Translations under genes and position numbers: made by a program
Source: JAJPKK01 sp963844635
Lineage (GTDB): Bacteria > Pseudomonadota > Alphaproteobacteria > Rhizobiales > Xanthobacteraceae
Assembly (NCBI GenBank): GCA_963844635.1
Contig: CAWJPD010000007.1
Span: forward strand, 124,001-188,000
Length of the DNA stretch: 64,000 nt
Direction of reading: 5' to 3'
Shown: positions 35,170 through 45,575 of the stretch, piece after piece
Layout of the letters: each line of letters begins with the position of its first letter
Numbering within the stretch: position 1 is the stretch's first letter
The notes under the pieces: generated by a model
Databases searched by the model: none
Told to the model about the DNA's origin: nothing
What the model saw: the letters and a program-made list of their open reading frames with translations, nothing else

Positions 35170-37757
35170 CTACAGGTTGCGAAGCACCTCGGCGGGCTTG
35201 CGGCCGAGCGCCGGCCATGTGCCGATGAGGCCTAATAGGGTGGTCGTGATGACGGCGAGACCGGCCGCGCCAATCGCCGGGCCGGCGTGCCACGCAAACG
35301 GCAGCGTCATCAAGTCGACCACGATGCGCCAAGCCGCGATCGAGCCTGCCACCACGCCAACCACGGCGGTGGCCGCGCCGAGCAGGAGATATTCAAACGC
35401 ATAGGCGCTGATGAGTTGGCGCCGAGTGGCACCGAGCGTCTTCAGAATGACCGCATCATAGACCCGGTGACGATGCCCCGCCGCCAGCGCCCCTCCCAGC
35501 ACAAGCACGGCTGCGATGAGCGTGAGAGCGCTCGCGCCACGGACCGCCAGCACCATGTTCGCGACCACGGCCGCGATGGCTTCCAGTGCTTCTTTGACCC
35601 GGACAGCCGTCACCGCCGGAAACGTCTCGGCCACCGACTTCATCAGCGTCGTCTCCTCGACGGGTGCGGCGCCGTGCGGAAAAGTCAAGGTCGCGATGTC
35701 GGTATGCGGGGCGCCTCGGAAGCTATCGGGAGAGAAAACCAGGACGAAATTGATTCCCAGCGATTCCCAATCGAGCGTACGAAGATTGGCGATCCGGGCG
35801 CTGACATTGCGGCCGAGCACGTTCACGGTGATTTCGTCGCCGACGTTAAGACGAAGTCCCTGCGGCGACCTGCTTTTCGAGCGACACCTCCGGCGGTCCG
35901 GAATAATCCTCGCCCCACCATCGCCCAGCCGCGAGCCGCGAGCCGGCCGGCATCTCGCCCGTATAGGTAATGCCGCGGTCGCTTTGCAGTACCCAAGCGG
36001 CATCCGGCTTGGGCATGAGATCGTCGGCGGCGACCCCGCGCGCGCTGACGATGCGCCCACGCAACATCGGAACCTGTTCGAGCCGCGCCGTCGGCGCCGC
36101 GCCGTGGATGAAATCGGCAAAGCGCGTGGCCTGGGTCGAGGGGATATCGATGAAATAGAAGGAGGGTGCCTTGTCCGGCAGCGCCGCCGCGAACTGCTGG
36201 CGAAGATTTGCGTCGACTTCCAGTACCGTGACCAGGAGCGAGACGCCCAATCCGAGGGAGAGGACGACGGTCGGGGTCAGCGCGCCCGGCCGGTGAATAT
36301 TGGCAATGGCAATGCGCGCGATCGTCACCCGCGGGCGCGGCACGACTCGCGCGAACGCCATCAACCCCGCCGCAGTCAGTCGAAGCACGCCGAACACGGC
36401 GACCGCCGCGCCGATGAAGATCAGCGCGATCTTGCGATCGAACGCAGCCGCGACGACGAAAAAGGCGAGTGCGAAAGCCGCGAGGCCGACAGCCACGACG
36501 TAGCGTCGGCGCGGCAACCGCCGTTGCGGTGCGACGGTGTCGCGGAACAGCATCGCGACCGGCACGTCATGGGCGCGACCGAGCGGCCATAACGCAAACA
36601 CCACGGCGATCAGCATTCCGTCGAGAGCAGCGGCGGCGAGGGCGTCGGGATAGATCGACGGGGCGAGCGGCAGGGGGATCAGATCGCCGAACGCGGCCGT
36701 GACCGCAAGCGGCAGCATTGCCCCGAAGCCAACACCGATTGCTGTCCCGATTGCCGCGATCACCAGGCACTTCGATCAGATAGAGGGTGACGATGCGCGT
36801 TCCCGTCGCCCCGATCGCCTTCATCGTCGCGATCACGTCGCGCTTGCGGTCGAGGTAATGCCGCGCGGAATTGGCAACGCCGATGCCGCCGATCAGCAGC
36901 GCCGTCATTCCGACCAGCGCCATGTATTGCGTGAAGCGCTCGATGCTGCGCTCAAGCTGCGGCGCGGCATTGGCGCGGCTTCGCATCTCCCAGCCGGCCT
37001 GAGGGAACTGGTCGGTCGCCGCGTCCATCACTGCTTTCGCCTCGGCATCCTCGGAACTGCCGGCTGGCAGCCGCAGCCGGTATCGCCAGCGCACCAGGCT
37101 ACCCGGCTGCAACAGGCCAGTGGCCTGCAAGGCCTCGGCACTGATCAGCAGGCGGGGGCCAAACCCGATGCCATCGGCGAGCTTGTCGGGTTCGGCGGAC
37201 AACGTCGCAGTGATCGTGATCGGTGCCTCGCCGAGCGTCAGGCGTGCGCCCGGAGCGATGCCGAGTCGTGTCAGCAGCGCCGGGTCGGCCACCGCGCCGA
37301 ACGCGCCGTCGCGCGATGCCAGCAGGTCGGAGAGGCTGCCGGCGGGTTCCGTCACGACCGCGCCGTATAGCGGGTAGGCGCGATCGACGGCCTTGAGTTC
37401 GACGAGCGCCGGCCGTCCCTCGCTGCCACGCACGAGCGCCCGCATCGTCGCGACGGCGGAGAGTGCGCCGCGCGAGGCCATGAAGGTGCGCTCGGACGGG
37501 GTCGCCGCGCGCTGGATCAGCGTAAAGGCCACGTCGCCGCCGAGAATTTCCCGCCCCTGATGGGCAAGCCCGTCGGCAAGGCTGCGGGAAAACGATCCCA
37601 CCGCCGCAATTGCGCCGACGCCAAGGGCGATGCAGGAGATGAAGACGGCAAAGCCGCGCAAGCCGCCGCGCAGGTCGCGCAGCGCGAGGCGCAGGGTCCT
37701 CCCGTATGCCATGTCGCCATGCGCGGGACGGGCGCCCGGATCGAGGAGGACGGTCAC
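35170..37757 (-). CDS. ABC transporter permease, large FtsX/YbbP type, two frameshifts
   Basis: This would be an about 860-aa inner-membrane protein of the lipoprotein/toxin-type MacB superfamily (YbbP-like). The start GTG 37757 overlaps the ATPase stop (GTGA). Segment 1 has RDLRGGLRGFAVFISCIALGVGAIAAVGSFSRSL and LVGMTALLIGGIGVANSARHYLDRKRDVIATMKAIGATG. After about 36765 the frame changes to IAAIGTAIGVGFGAMLPLAV and on, including LTPTVVLSLGLGVSLLVTVLE. After about 35868 it changes again to GLRLNVGDEITVNVLGR..., AVILKTLGATRRQLISAYAFEYLLLG, ending RKPAEVLRNL. All FtsX pieces are conserved. Confidence 0.85.
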
Positions 37758-38480
37758 GGCGACTCCGCCGGGATCGCGATCGGCTCGTCGAAGTGGCCGA
37801 GAGCGAAGCCGGATGACGCGGTCGCAGCGCGTCGCCAGCGAGGCGTCGTGGGTGACAAGGATGAGCGTCATCGCCCGGGAACTGAAGCGTTCAAACATGA
37901 CGTCGATGATCCTGCGGCCAGTGGTTTCGTCGAGATTGCCGGTCGGCTCATCGGCGACCAGGATCGCGGGGTCTGCGACGAGCGCACGGGCGAGCGCAAC
38001 GCGCTGCTGTTCGCCACCTGAAAGTTCGGCCGGGTAGTGCGACAGGCGTTCGCCGAGGCCCACCGCCTCGAGTTCCTGGGCAGCACGCGTGAAAGCATCG
38101 CGCCTCCCTGCAAGTTCGAGCGGCACGGCCACGTTTTCGAGCGCGTTCATCGTCGGAATGAGGTGAAACGACTGGAACACGATACCGATTTGACGGCCGC
38201 GGAACCGGGCGAGCGCATCCTCGTCGAGTCGGCCGATCTCGACGCCGGCAACGGTGACGATGCCGCTGTCCGGCCGCTCCAGGCCGGTGATCACCATCAA
38301 GAGGGTGGATTTGCCCGACCCCGACGGCCCAACGAGGCCGACTGCCTCACCGTGGCCGACTTCGAAGGTAATATCCCTGAGGATGTGAACGCGGCCGGCG
38401 CCATGACCGAGGGTCAGGTTGACGTTCGTAAGTGAAAGTGCGGGTATGTGCGCGCTTGCTCCAGCCGAGGTGTCATCCAT
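37754..38480 (-). CDS. ABC transporter ATP-binding protein (YbbA/LolD type), C-terminal frameshift
   Basis: The ATPase has Walker A GPSGSGKSTLL near residue 52, Q-loop IGIVFQSFHLIP, signature LSGGEQQRVALARAL, Walker B ILVADEPTGNLDE and H-loop LVTHD. As written, the frame runs past the usual end into the permease and suggests a fusion. Removing one base near 37800 restores RVIRLRSGHFDEPIAIPAESP and a TGA at 37754-37756 that overlaps the permease GTG. So the fusion is most likely a frameshift artefact. Confidence 0.9.
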
Positions 38481-38550
38481 GTCTTTTCTGCTTCCGGGCG
38501 CGGCACGCCGCCCGATGTTCTCGCGTTCCTACGGGAAAATCGTTCACCGG

Positions 38551-39216
38551 ATGAAGATAAGCGGATGGATGCTGGCTGTCACAATTCTTTGCGCCATCGG
38601 CGTGTGCGGGCAATTCGCCGCATCGGCAGCGTACGGTACCGAGCGTCCGATCACCATCGTGGCCTTGGGCGATTCCCTCACCGCCGGTTTTGGCCTGCCC
38701 GCCCGCGACGCATTTCCTGCCAAGCTGCAGCGCGCGCTGACCGCGAAGGGCTTTTCGGTCGAGGTGGTGAACGCCGGCGTTTCCGGCGAGACCGCCTCGG
38801 ATGGATTGGCGCGTTTCGACTGGTCGGTGCCGGACGGAACCGACGCCGTCATTCTGGAGCTTGGCGCGAATGACGCGTTGCGCGGGCTCGACCCTGCCAT
38901 CACCCGCGAAGCGCTGGAGACGATGTTGCGTCGTTTGAAGGAGCGCAAAATCCCGGTGCTGCTGTGCGGCATGTTGGCACCCCCCAATCTCGGACCCGAA
39001 TATGACGCGACCTTCCGGGCGATCTATCCCGAGCTTGCCGCTCGCTATGACGCGATCCTCTATCCGTTTTTTCTCACCGGCGTGGCTGCCGATTCCAGAT
39101 TCAATCAGCGCGACGGCTTGCACCCGACGGCCGCGGGGGTCGACATCATCGTCAACCGCATGATGCCGAAGGTGGAACAACTGATCGCACGGGTGAAAGG
39201 CGCCGAACGAAGCTGA
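38551..39216 (+). CDS. SGNH/GDSL arylesterase (TesA-like)
   Basis: The about 221-aa periplasmic esterase/thioesterase/lysophospholipase type protein has block I ALGDSLTAGFGL (nucleophile Ser), block II NAGVSGETASDGL, block III ELGANDALRG and block V DGLHPTAAG with the catalytic Asp/His. The start ATG 38551 gives a signal peptide (ISGWMLAVTILCAIGVCGQFAASAA); ATGs at 38479 and 38515 are also in frame, but the first lies on the divergent ABC start. It is divergent from the ABC ATPase, the usual arrangement for this tesA/ybbAP group. Confidence 0.9.
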   Translation: MKISGWMLAVTILCAIGVCGQFAASAAYGTERPITIVALGDSLTAGFGLPARDAFPAKLQRALTAKGFSVEVVNAGVSGETASDGLARFDWSVPDGTDAVILELGANDALRGLDPAITREALETMLRRLKERKIPVLLCGMLAPPNLGPEYDATFRAIYPELAARYDAILYPFFLTGVAADSRFNQRDGLHPTAAGVDIIVNRMMPKVEQLIARVKGAERS

Positions 39217-39254
39217 CTACTATGATATCGTCCGCGAGCAGTAAATCACCTTTT

Positions 39255-39360
39255 GTCATGACCCGCGAAAGCGGGGCATCCAGTAACCCCCGGCGAAGCG
39301 ATTGTGCACTCATTGCAAATCCGTTGGTTACTGGACCACCCGCTTTCGCGGGTGGTGACA
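39255..39360. repeat. Dispersed repeat with CCGCGAAAGCGG ends, copy 2
   Basis: It runs from GTCATGACCCGCGAAAGCGGGG to CCACCCGCTTTCGCGGGTGGTGACA and is the inverse of the copy at 19780-19897. It fills the gap between the arylesterase and thpR. Confidence 0.85.
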
Positions 39361-39472
39361 AGGATTGAGGCCCTTCCGAGCACGCCTAAGGGGCTTCGGC
39401 AGTTTCGAAAACGCCGGTCTATTGCATCGACGGGAAAAATGCGCACATTCGAGGTATAGCGGATCGCCGCAG

Positions 39473-40042
39473 ATGCCTCGCCTCTTCACCGCCATCGAGA
39501 TTCCTTCCGAAATCGGGCAGTCGCTGGGCGCGTTGCGCGGCGGCCTGCCAGGCGCCCGCTGGGTCGATCCCGAAAACTATCATCTCACCTTGCGCTTCAT
39601 CGGTGACATCGACGATGCCCTGGCACGTGAAATCGCGGTCCTGCTCGGCACGGTCCGGCGGCCCTCCTTCGAACTGCGTATCGACGGCCTGTCGTCCTTC
39701 GGCGGCAACCGGCCGCGCGCCGTCGTCGCATCGGTGTCGGAGGTGCCGGAACTCATCGAATTGCAATCCGAGCACGAGCGGCTGATGCAACGCGTCGGGC
39801 TCGAAGCGGAACGCAAATACAAGCCGCACGTGACATTGGCGCGACTGCGCGACAGTTCCAGTCGCCAAGTCGCCGATTATCTGTCGCTGCGGCCGTTCCG
39901 CTCGGCGCCGTTCCACGCCTCGCGCTTCGTGCTGTATTCCTCGCGCGCTTCGGTCGGCGGCGGCCCGTATATCATCGAGGCGGCCTATCCGCTCGCATCG
40001 ACGCCTGGGAATGCGGCGCGCGCTCATGAGGTGCCCGCGTGA
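39473..40042 (+). CDS. thpR: RNA 2',3'-cyclic phosphodiesterase
   Basis: This 2H phosphoesterase (old name LigT) opens RNA 2',3'-cyclic phosphates. ATG 39473 gives about 189 aa: PRLFTAIEIPSEIGQSL, then the two catalytic motifs HLTLRFIGD (residues 37-45) and HVTLARLRD (about 118-126), 80 residues apart as in the family. The C-terminus SRFVLYSSRASVGGGPYIIEAAYPL is typical. Confidence 0.94.
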   Translation: MPRLFTAIEIPSEIGQSLGALRGGLPGARWVDPENYHLTLRFIGDIDDALAREIAVLLGTVRRPSFELRIDGLSSFGGNRPRAVVASVSEVPELIELQSEHERLMQRVGLEAERKYKPHVTLARLRDSSSRQVADYLSLRPFRSAPFHASRFVLYSSRASVGGGPYIIEAAYPLASTPGNAARAHEVPA

Positions 40043-40148
40043 GGAACGAACTGCGCGCCTGCTGATCCCCAAAGCGCGCAAGTCTATCGGGACCCCGTGC
40101 TTATGGTCTATACCATTCGCCACGGGTTTATTGTCGGGGGACGTACAG

Positions 40149-40976
40149 ATGCAGCGCCGGTGTTTTGCACTCGCGGCCTTATTGGTCGGGATGCTCGAAA
40201 ATCCGGCCGGAGCAACAGATGTTGCCGACCCGCTGGCGCAACCCCTTCCATCGGACTGGATCATTACTCTCGGTGCAGACGCCCGTGCCGTGCCGCTTTA
40301 TCCGGGATCGAACCAATTGGAAGGGGAGCCGATCCCATATTTCGACAGGCACGCTCCGGGATCGCCAGAGAAATTCCACTCCCCGCGCGATGGAGCCGGC
40401 TTCGCCCTGTTCGACAATGGATTGTTCGCGATCGGCCCCGTCGGATCGCTGATCTGGGAGCGGCTGCAGAGCGACAGCCCACACCTGAACGGGCTCGGCA
40501 ATGTCGGATACACGCTTCAGCTCGGCGGCTTCGTTAACTACTGGGTCGTCGACTGGCTTCGTGCGCGTGTCGAGGGACTTCAGGCCTTCGGCGCGGCCGA
40601 CGGCGTGACGGCGAATTTTGCGCTTGACGCCGTATTGCCGCTCTCTCCGGCACTCACCCTGTCGGGAGGTCCGCGGGCCGTCCTCGTCAGCAGCGGGGCA
40701 GAAAGCCCTTATTTCAGCATCACGCCGTTTCAATCATTGGCCTCGGGATTGCCCGTTTACAATGCGGGAGGCGGTTTTCAGTCCTTCGGCGCCGGCATGC
40801 AGCTGAAATATCGCTTCAACCCGGTTTGGGCGACTTACGGCTTCGTGGAGTACAACAAACTGGTGGGCTCCACGGCAGCGTCCCCGATCGTGGCCGGCCC
40901 GGGTGGCAGCCCTGATCAGTGGACCTTCGGCGTAGGTCTCACCTACTCCTTCTTGATGAGGGGACTGCCATTCTGA
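40149..40976 (+). CDS. MipA/OmpV family outer membrane protein
   Basis: The about 275-aa protein has a signal peptide (QRRCFALAALLVGMLENPAGA) and the family N-terminal motif DWIITLGADARAVPLYPGSNQLEGEPIPYFD. Alternating beta strands and a C-terminal aromatic end (WTFGVGLTYSFLMRGLPF) follow. MipA scaffolds murein enzymes in E. coli, but most family members are plain porin-like barrels. ATG 40149 is chosen for the signal peptide. The gap before it is short and has no repeat. Confidence 0.9.
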   Translation: MQRRCFALAALLVGMLENPAGATDVADPLAQPLPSDWIITLGADARAVPLYPGSNQLEGEPIPYFDRHAPGSPEKFHSPRDGAGFALFDNGLFAIGPVGSLIWERLQSDSPHLNGLGNVGYTLQLGGFVNYWVVDWLRARVEGLQAFGAADGVTANFALDAVLPLSPALTLSGGPRAVLVSSGAESPYFSITPFQSLASGLPVYNAGGGFQSFGAGMQLKYRFNPVWATYGFVEYNKLVGSTAASPIVAGPGGSPDQWTFGVGLTYSFLMRGLPF

Positions 40977-41156
40977 GGCAGTCTTGATCTGCGTCGCTGG
41001 TCTCGATCTGCATTAATGCTCATCACGGCCTGTAGCGCGTCGGATGGGTTGAACGTAAGCGAAACCATCAAAAGTTGGGAGGTGATGGGTTTCGCAAAGA
41101 GCTCAACCCATCCTAAAGCTAAGTCAGTCTCTTTGGGGCGTACACGGAGGCGATCG

Positions 41157-42072
41157 ATGCGACGGCGAGACTTCCTGGCCGGACTCGGGAGTGCGGCCGC
41201 ATGTCCGTTGGGTGCGCGGGCGCAGCAGCGGGCCACGCCGGTTGTTGGATATCTCGACCAGTATGCAGAAGAACCGACGGGAATGTTCCTGGCGGCATTT
41301 CGTAAAGGCCTGAGAGAAGTCGGCTATGTCGAAAGTCGCAACGTTTTCATCGAATTTCGATACGCAAACAATGTGAATGCGCGACTGCCTGATCTGGCGG
41401 AGGAGTTGGTTCGGCGTCGCGTTGCCGTCATCGTGACACCATTTGGCTCGGCGGCGGCGCTAGCAGCCAAAAATGCGTCCACAACCATTCCGATCGTATT
41501 TATGACCAGCTCCGACGCTGTCAAAGAACACCTCGTCACCAGCTATAGCCGGCCAGGCGGCAACGTCACCGGACTGAGCACCATGAGCGTTCAGCTCGGC
41601 GCCAAAAGGTTTGGATTGCTGCATGAGACTCCTGCCTAGCGCAAAGCGGATCGCAGCGCTCATCAATCCAACCAGCACGATCGCGGCAGCACTGATCGAG
41701 GAAGCTCGGGCATCAGCATCGGTCATCGGCTGGCAGATCGAAGTCATTTACGCCAGTTCAAACCGCGATATTGATGCGGCCTTTGCAAACTTTGTACAGA
41801 ATGGGATCGATTCCGCTTATGTCAGCCCCGACGTTTTCTTCACGAGCCGTCGGGTGCAGTTTGCGACGTTGGCGTCACACTATGGCACGCCCGTCCTCTA
41901 TGGCTATCGTGCTTTTACGGAAGTCGGCGAACTCATGAGCTACGGGCCGAGCCTTTCCGACCAATATCGCCAATTGGGCGTCTACACTGGCCGCATTCTC
42001 AAGGCGGAAAATACATCGTTATCAAGTAGAAATAACACAACATTCTCAATGAGATACCGTTTTGCCGCGTGA
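41157..42072 (+). pseudogene. ABC-type substrate-binding protein (TrpX/COG2984 type), broken
   Basis: ATG 41157 has CGGAGG 6 nt upstream and codes for a Tat-like start MRRRDFLAGLGSAAACPLGARAQQRATPVVGYLDQ. The first frame ends at 41639. An inserted A near 41629 breaks the conserved HELLPSAKRIAALINPT, and the second frame goes on with GWQIEVIYASSNRDIDAAF, VSPDVFFTSRRVQFATLASHYGTPVLYGYRAFTEVGELMSYG and YTGRILKAE. The expected C-terminal PADLPVVQPTKFELVINLKTAK is missing and replaced by unrelated residues to 42072. So the gene has both a frameshift and a lost 3' end. Confidence 0.82.
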
Positions 42073-42706
42073 GAGTGTCCAACGTCTGGCCAATATACGT
42101 GTATGGACGTGAATGGACACAGGACCCGCCTGTAAACCCGGTAACGCAATACGAGACTTCGTCGCGAGGCTTGGCCATGCCCCTCGCCGCGTCGGCGCGC
42201 CAGGGGTTGTTGTTTCCGGCTACTTTCCAGTGGACAGCGGATACCGTAAAACGGCGAAAGCAATGCAGTGCCGACAAATCCTTGTCCACGGTGTCCCCGT
42301 TTCCGAGTGGACACTCCTCAGAGAGGGGTTACCACCGACCGAAGCAGGCCCAATCCTACAGCGCGGCGGGTCGTCTCATCGAGGTCGACCGCTGTGAACG
42401 TCGTCGGGCGCCGCTCATCGCGTCTTCAGTTTGAATTTGATCACCTGGGCATATTGGACAGGGCCGGCATCGTAAGAGCAAACGAACCAATCGATGTGGA
42501 TGCCGGAAACCTCTGCCGTATGCATAAGTCTCGGGCCGCAGCTCAAACGTGAACCGTCTCGGTGGCGGGGTTTTGCCTGCTATCGGACGTGTCTCTGTAA
42601 GGTTCTGAGTTTCATTACAAACGGATATAGCAGTTCGAATCCCCCCGCCCCAGCCACGCAGTCGGTCTCCGAAACAGCGGCCCGGCGCGTTTTGGCCCGA
42701 ACGTGC
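42073..42706. other. Degenerate non-coding stretch with tRNA-arm-like repeat
   Basis: This 634-bp stretch holds no supported gene. 42449-42685 is a degraded relative of 45769-45990: shared pieces are GGCATATTG.ACAG, CGCAGCTCAAACG.GAA, GGATAT.GCAGTTCGAATCC and CCACGCAG.CGGTCTC.G. The GTTCGAATCC piece looks like a tRNA T-arm. Confidence 0.5.
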
Positions 42707-43273
42707 TCAGCCATGTATGTGTAGTCCCGGCAGGCTTGCAACGAGATCAAATTCAACGGGATCGGCGCCATTCTCAAAGACGATCGGGATCGTTGCGGTA
42801 GCCGACTTCGCCGCGAGCGCCGGAGCTATGCCGCGCTCCGCGAAAATAACTGAGACTCGACGCCGTTCCAAATCGGCGGCCATCTCAGGCAGAAGATCGT
42901 AGCGATTTCCGGCTTGATGCTCCACTATCTCGATATTTACTCCGACCATATACCCCTGCTTACCCAGGCCGCGGCGGAACGCGGTTCTGAATTGCGGGAG
43001 CGTTTCCGCAGCGATCGCCGCGCCGAGTAAGCCGATCAACCGGCACCGGCCGCCGCTGCGCACGCAAGCGACAACGGGTCCGCTGTCTGAGTGTCGGTCC
43101 GAAGAGTCTTCCCGCGTGTCGCCGCCATCCCGTTCCAGGTCCGTAATCAATTGCCGTTGTCGAACGATGAGCTTTGCCTCTTCGGCAATGGCTCCGTGCG
43201 TTTTCACCAAATGCTGCAGCAGCAGTGCTCGCCGCGATGGGGCGGTTCGATTCTCAGCCATGGTCCAGCTCAA
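42707..43273 (-). pseudogene. Chimeric remnant: small helical protein joined to a substrate-binding protein fragment
   Basis: The N-terminal 55 residues (SRRALLLQHLVKTHGAIAEEAKLIVRQRQLITDLERDGGDT) match a common short rhizobial hypothetical pattern. From about residue 78 the reading becomes GLLGAAIAAETLPQFRTAFRRGLGKQGYMVGVNIEIVEHQAGNRYDLLPEMAADLERRRVSVIFAERG, the N-lobe of a TrpX/COG2984 substrate-binding protein, and it stops after DPVEFDLVASLPG. Both parts are incomplete, so it is a pseudogene junction, not a functional fusion. Confidence 0.7.
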
Positions 43274-43473
43274 TATTCACAGGCTGATCTTCGGTGCGGC
43301 AATCGCGATAAGCAATTTCGAAAGTGGAATGGATCACGCAAGCTCATCTCGATGGACTTGATCGCCTTCGCTTGCCCGAGTGTCACACAGGCGCAACATT
43401 TTCGGCTTGTATGATGTCTCGACCAGCTGAGCAATCCCATGTCGGATTGTTAGAAAAGAGGGAGACCGACGAG

Positions 43474-44148
43474 TTACTCATCTGGCCCTTTTTTGTCCTC
43501 CGTAAAATTCATATCAGCGCGCCGCTGCGCTGACAGATGCGGTACCGGCAAATTCCACCGGTGCTTGATCGCCATCAATCGAATGCCGAAGCACAAGATC
43601 CCTCCTACAGGAGCCGAGATGGCATAGGAAAGGCCGAGCAGATCACCGACGACGACTGTGGAGGCGCCTGCCAGTGCTGCCACTGCATATAAATCTGAGC
43701 GCAGCACCTGCGGGATTTCGGTGAGGAGCACGTCGCGCATCATGCCGCCGCCGATACCAGTCAACATGCCGAGAAGAGCAGCCATGACCGGGCTCAATTC
43801 GAACGTGACCGCCTTTTGTGCTCCTGCGACGGCGAAGAATGCCAGTCCAACCGCGTCGAATAGAAGTACGGGAGTCTTCAGCTTGCCCACCCCCGCGTAA
43901 AAGAAGAACGTCAGGAGTCCAGCGAGGACAGAGACGAGCAGATATCGTTCATCGGACAGAGCGGCCGGCGGTATTGCGCCGATCAGCACATCGCGCGTGA
44001 TCCCACCAAAATTTCCAGCGACAAAAGACAGGACAAGAATGCCGAAGATGTCGAGCCGGCGATTGACGGCTGCGACGGCGCCGCTGATTGCGAAGACGAA
44101 CGTACCGCCAAGGTCAAGGATCCGAACAAAGGTTTCAATCGTAGCCAT
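43474..44148 (-). CDS. Trimeric intracellular cation (TRIC/YadS, UPF0126) channel family protein
   Basis: The 224-aa membrane protein has seven helices in the two-repeat TRIC layout. Repeat 1 has FVFAISGAVAAVNRRLDIFGILVLSFVAGNFGGITRDVLIGAIPPAAL. Repeat 2 has LLFDAVGLAFFAVAGAQKAVTFELSPVMAALLGMLTGIGGGMMRDVLLTEIPQVL. GGxxRDVL in each repeat is the pore motif. Prokaryotic TRIC proteins conduct K+ or Na+. It is intact, though its surroundings are decayed. Confidence 0.93.
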   Translation of the reverse strand: MATIETFVRILDLGGTFVFAISGAVAAVNRRLDIFGILVLSFVAGNFGGITRDVLIGAIPPAALSDERYLLVSVLAGLLTFFFYAGVGKLKTPVLLFDAVGLAFFAVAGAQKAVTFELSPVMAALLGMLTGIGGGMMRDVLLTEIPQVLRSDLYAVAALAGASTVVVGDLLGLSYAISAPVGGILCFGIRLMAIKHRWNLPVPHLSAQRRADMNFTEDKKGPDE

Positions 44149-44300
44149 GACGAATTCGTCTAGAACCCAGGATCGAGTACATCAGGAGTTTCCTCATGCA
44201 TTCCGAGTGAGCCGAAGAATAAGCCAATCGAGCAATCGAGGCAGAACTGGCGATAGAGCGGGGCATGATTGTACCCAAATCAAACACGGTACCGAAACCG

Positions 44301-45575
44301 TCATTTCGCGCCCAACCACGCCAGAGCACCAACGACCAGCGCCTCAATGCCAGTTTCCAAGGTCGGGTGCAGAACCGGTGCAAATTGCGGACTGTGATTG
44401 ACCGGCAGCTCATTCAGTTTACCGGCTGCCTTTGCCTTTGCATAAGCCTCGGGATCATTGCCGCCCACGAACCAGAACACCGACGGCACCTGCCACGCGG
44501 TGCCAAAGCAGCCAAAGTCCTCGCTCGCAGGGGCAGGACCGGTGTGTTTCACCCGGTCAGATGAAAAATACGTGCGAAACGCCTCGGCGATACGATTGCT
44601 GGCCGTCTCGTCGTTCACATTCAGCGGGTAGCGATCGAGCGGTGTGATCTGGGGCTTGCGCGGGGCACCGGAGGCGTCGGCCTCGGCGTTGACGATCCGC
44701 TCGATTGCGGCCAGCACATGCTTGCGCACGCCGGCGTCGAAGGTCCGCACATTGAGTTTGATCATGGCGTCGTCGGGAATGACATTCTCTTTGGTGCCGG
44801 CCTGCAACACACCGACCGTGACCACAGCCGCGTCGTTTGCCGCCACCTCGCGGGACACGATGGTCTGAAGCCGTAAGACGATGGACGCAGCCATGACGAC
44901 CGGATCGATGCTCGCCTGCGGCATCGAGCCATGTGCTCCGCGACCGAACAGGCGGATTTGCAGGCTGTCAGCCGCCGACGTGATTGGACCGGCGCTGCCT
45001 GAGAGCGTACCGGCGGCTCCCACCATGACGTGCTGGCCAAGTACGACGTCCGGCGTGGGGAAGCGCTTCAGTAGACCGTCGTCAATCATGGCCTGGGCGC
45101 CCTGCGCGGTTTCCTCACCTGGCTGGAAGACGGCCATCAAGGTGCCTTTCCAGGCATCCCGCGCCTGCGACAGCAACGTCGCCGCGCCCACCAGCCAAGT
45201 CACGTGCATGTCGTGGCCGCACATGTGACCAACTGGCACGGTTTTGCCTTCGGGGTCCTTCGCCGTGACCTTGCTGGCATAGGCAAGTCCGGTGGCTTCG
45301 GCGATCGGAAGCGCGTCCATGTCGGCGCGCAACATCACCGTCGGCCCCGCGCCGTTACGGAGCAGTCCGACCACGCCCGTCTCGCCCACGCCGGTCGTCA
45401 CCTCGAAGCCTGCTTTCGTGAGCCTCTCGGCGGCGATGCCCGCTGTCCGCTTCTCTTGCATCGAAAGCTCGGGATGGGCGTGAATGTCCTTGTAAAGCGG
45501 CTCCAGCTCAGGGAGCAGCTTGGCCAGGTTCGTCAGCACGACGGACGCGTTGTTGTTAGAAGTCTGCTGATCCAT
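44301..45575 (-). CDS. M20 family amidohydrolase (hippurate hydrolase/carboxypeptidase type)
   Basis: The 424-aa metallohydrolase has metal motifs MCGHDMHVTWL near residue 119, GEETAQGAQAMIDDG near 153 (catalytic Glu), GQHVMVGAAG and the late SEDFGCFG. The dimerization domain follows the middle His motif (GRGAHGSMPQASIDPV). The ATG is preceded by AGGAGATC. The family removes N-acyl groups from amino acids. No neighbour shows its substrate. Confidence 0.93.
   Translation of the reverse strand: MDQQTSNNNASVVLTNLAKLLPELEPLYKDIHAHPELSMQEKRTAGIAAERLTKAGFEVTTGVGETGVVGLLRNGAGPTVMLRADMDALPIAEATGLAYASKVTAKDPEGKTVPVGHMCGHDMHVTWLVGAATLLSQARDAWKGTLMAVFQPGEETAQGAQAMIDDGLLKRFPTPDVVLGQHVMVGAAGTLSGSAGPITSAADSLQIRLFGRGAHGSMPQASIDPVVMAASIVLRLQTIVSREVAANDAAVVTVGVLQAGTKENVIPDDAMIKLNVRTFDAGVRKHVLAAIERIVNAEADASGAPRKPQITPLDRYPLNVNDETASNRIAEAFRTYFSSDRVKHTGPAPASEDFGCFGTAWQVPSVFWFVGGNDPEAYAKAKAAGKLNELPVNHSPQFAPVLHPTLETGIEALVVGALAWLGAK

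Noticed and set aside
36567..38480. ABC ATPase-permease fusion protein
   Set aside because: One extra base near 37800 explains it; the true ATPase end and the GTGA overlap with the permease are present in another frame.
42835..42856. Possible fourth MITE-like copy (CCGCGAAAATAAC-like)
   Set aside because: Only the short end motif is present, inside the substrate-binding fragment; no partner repeat is found within 200 bp.
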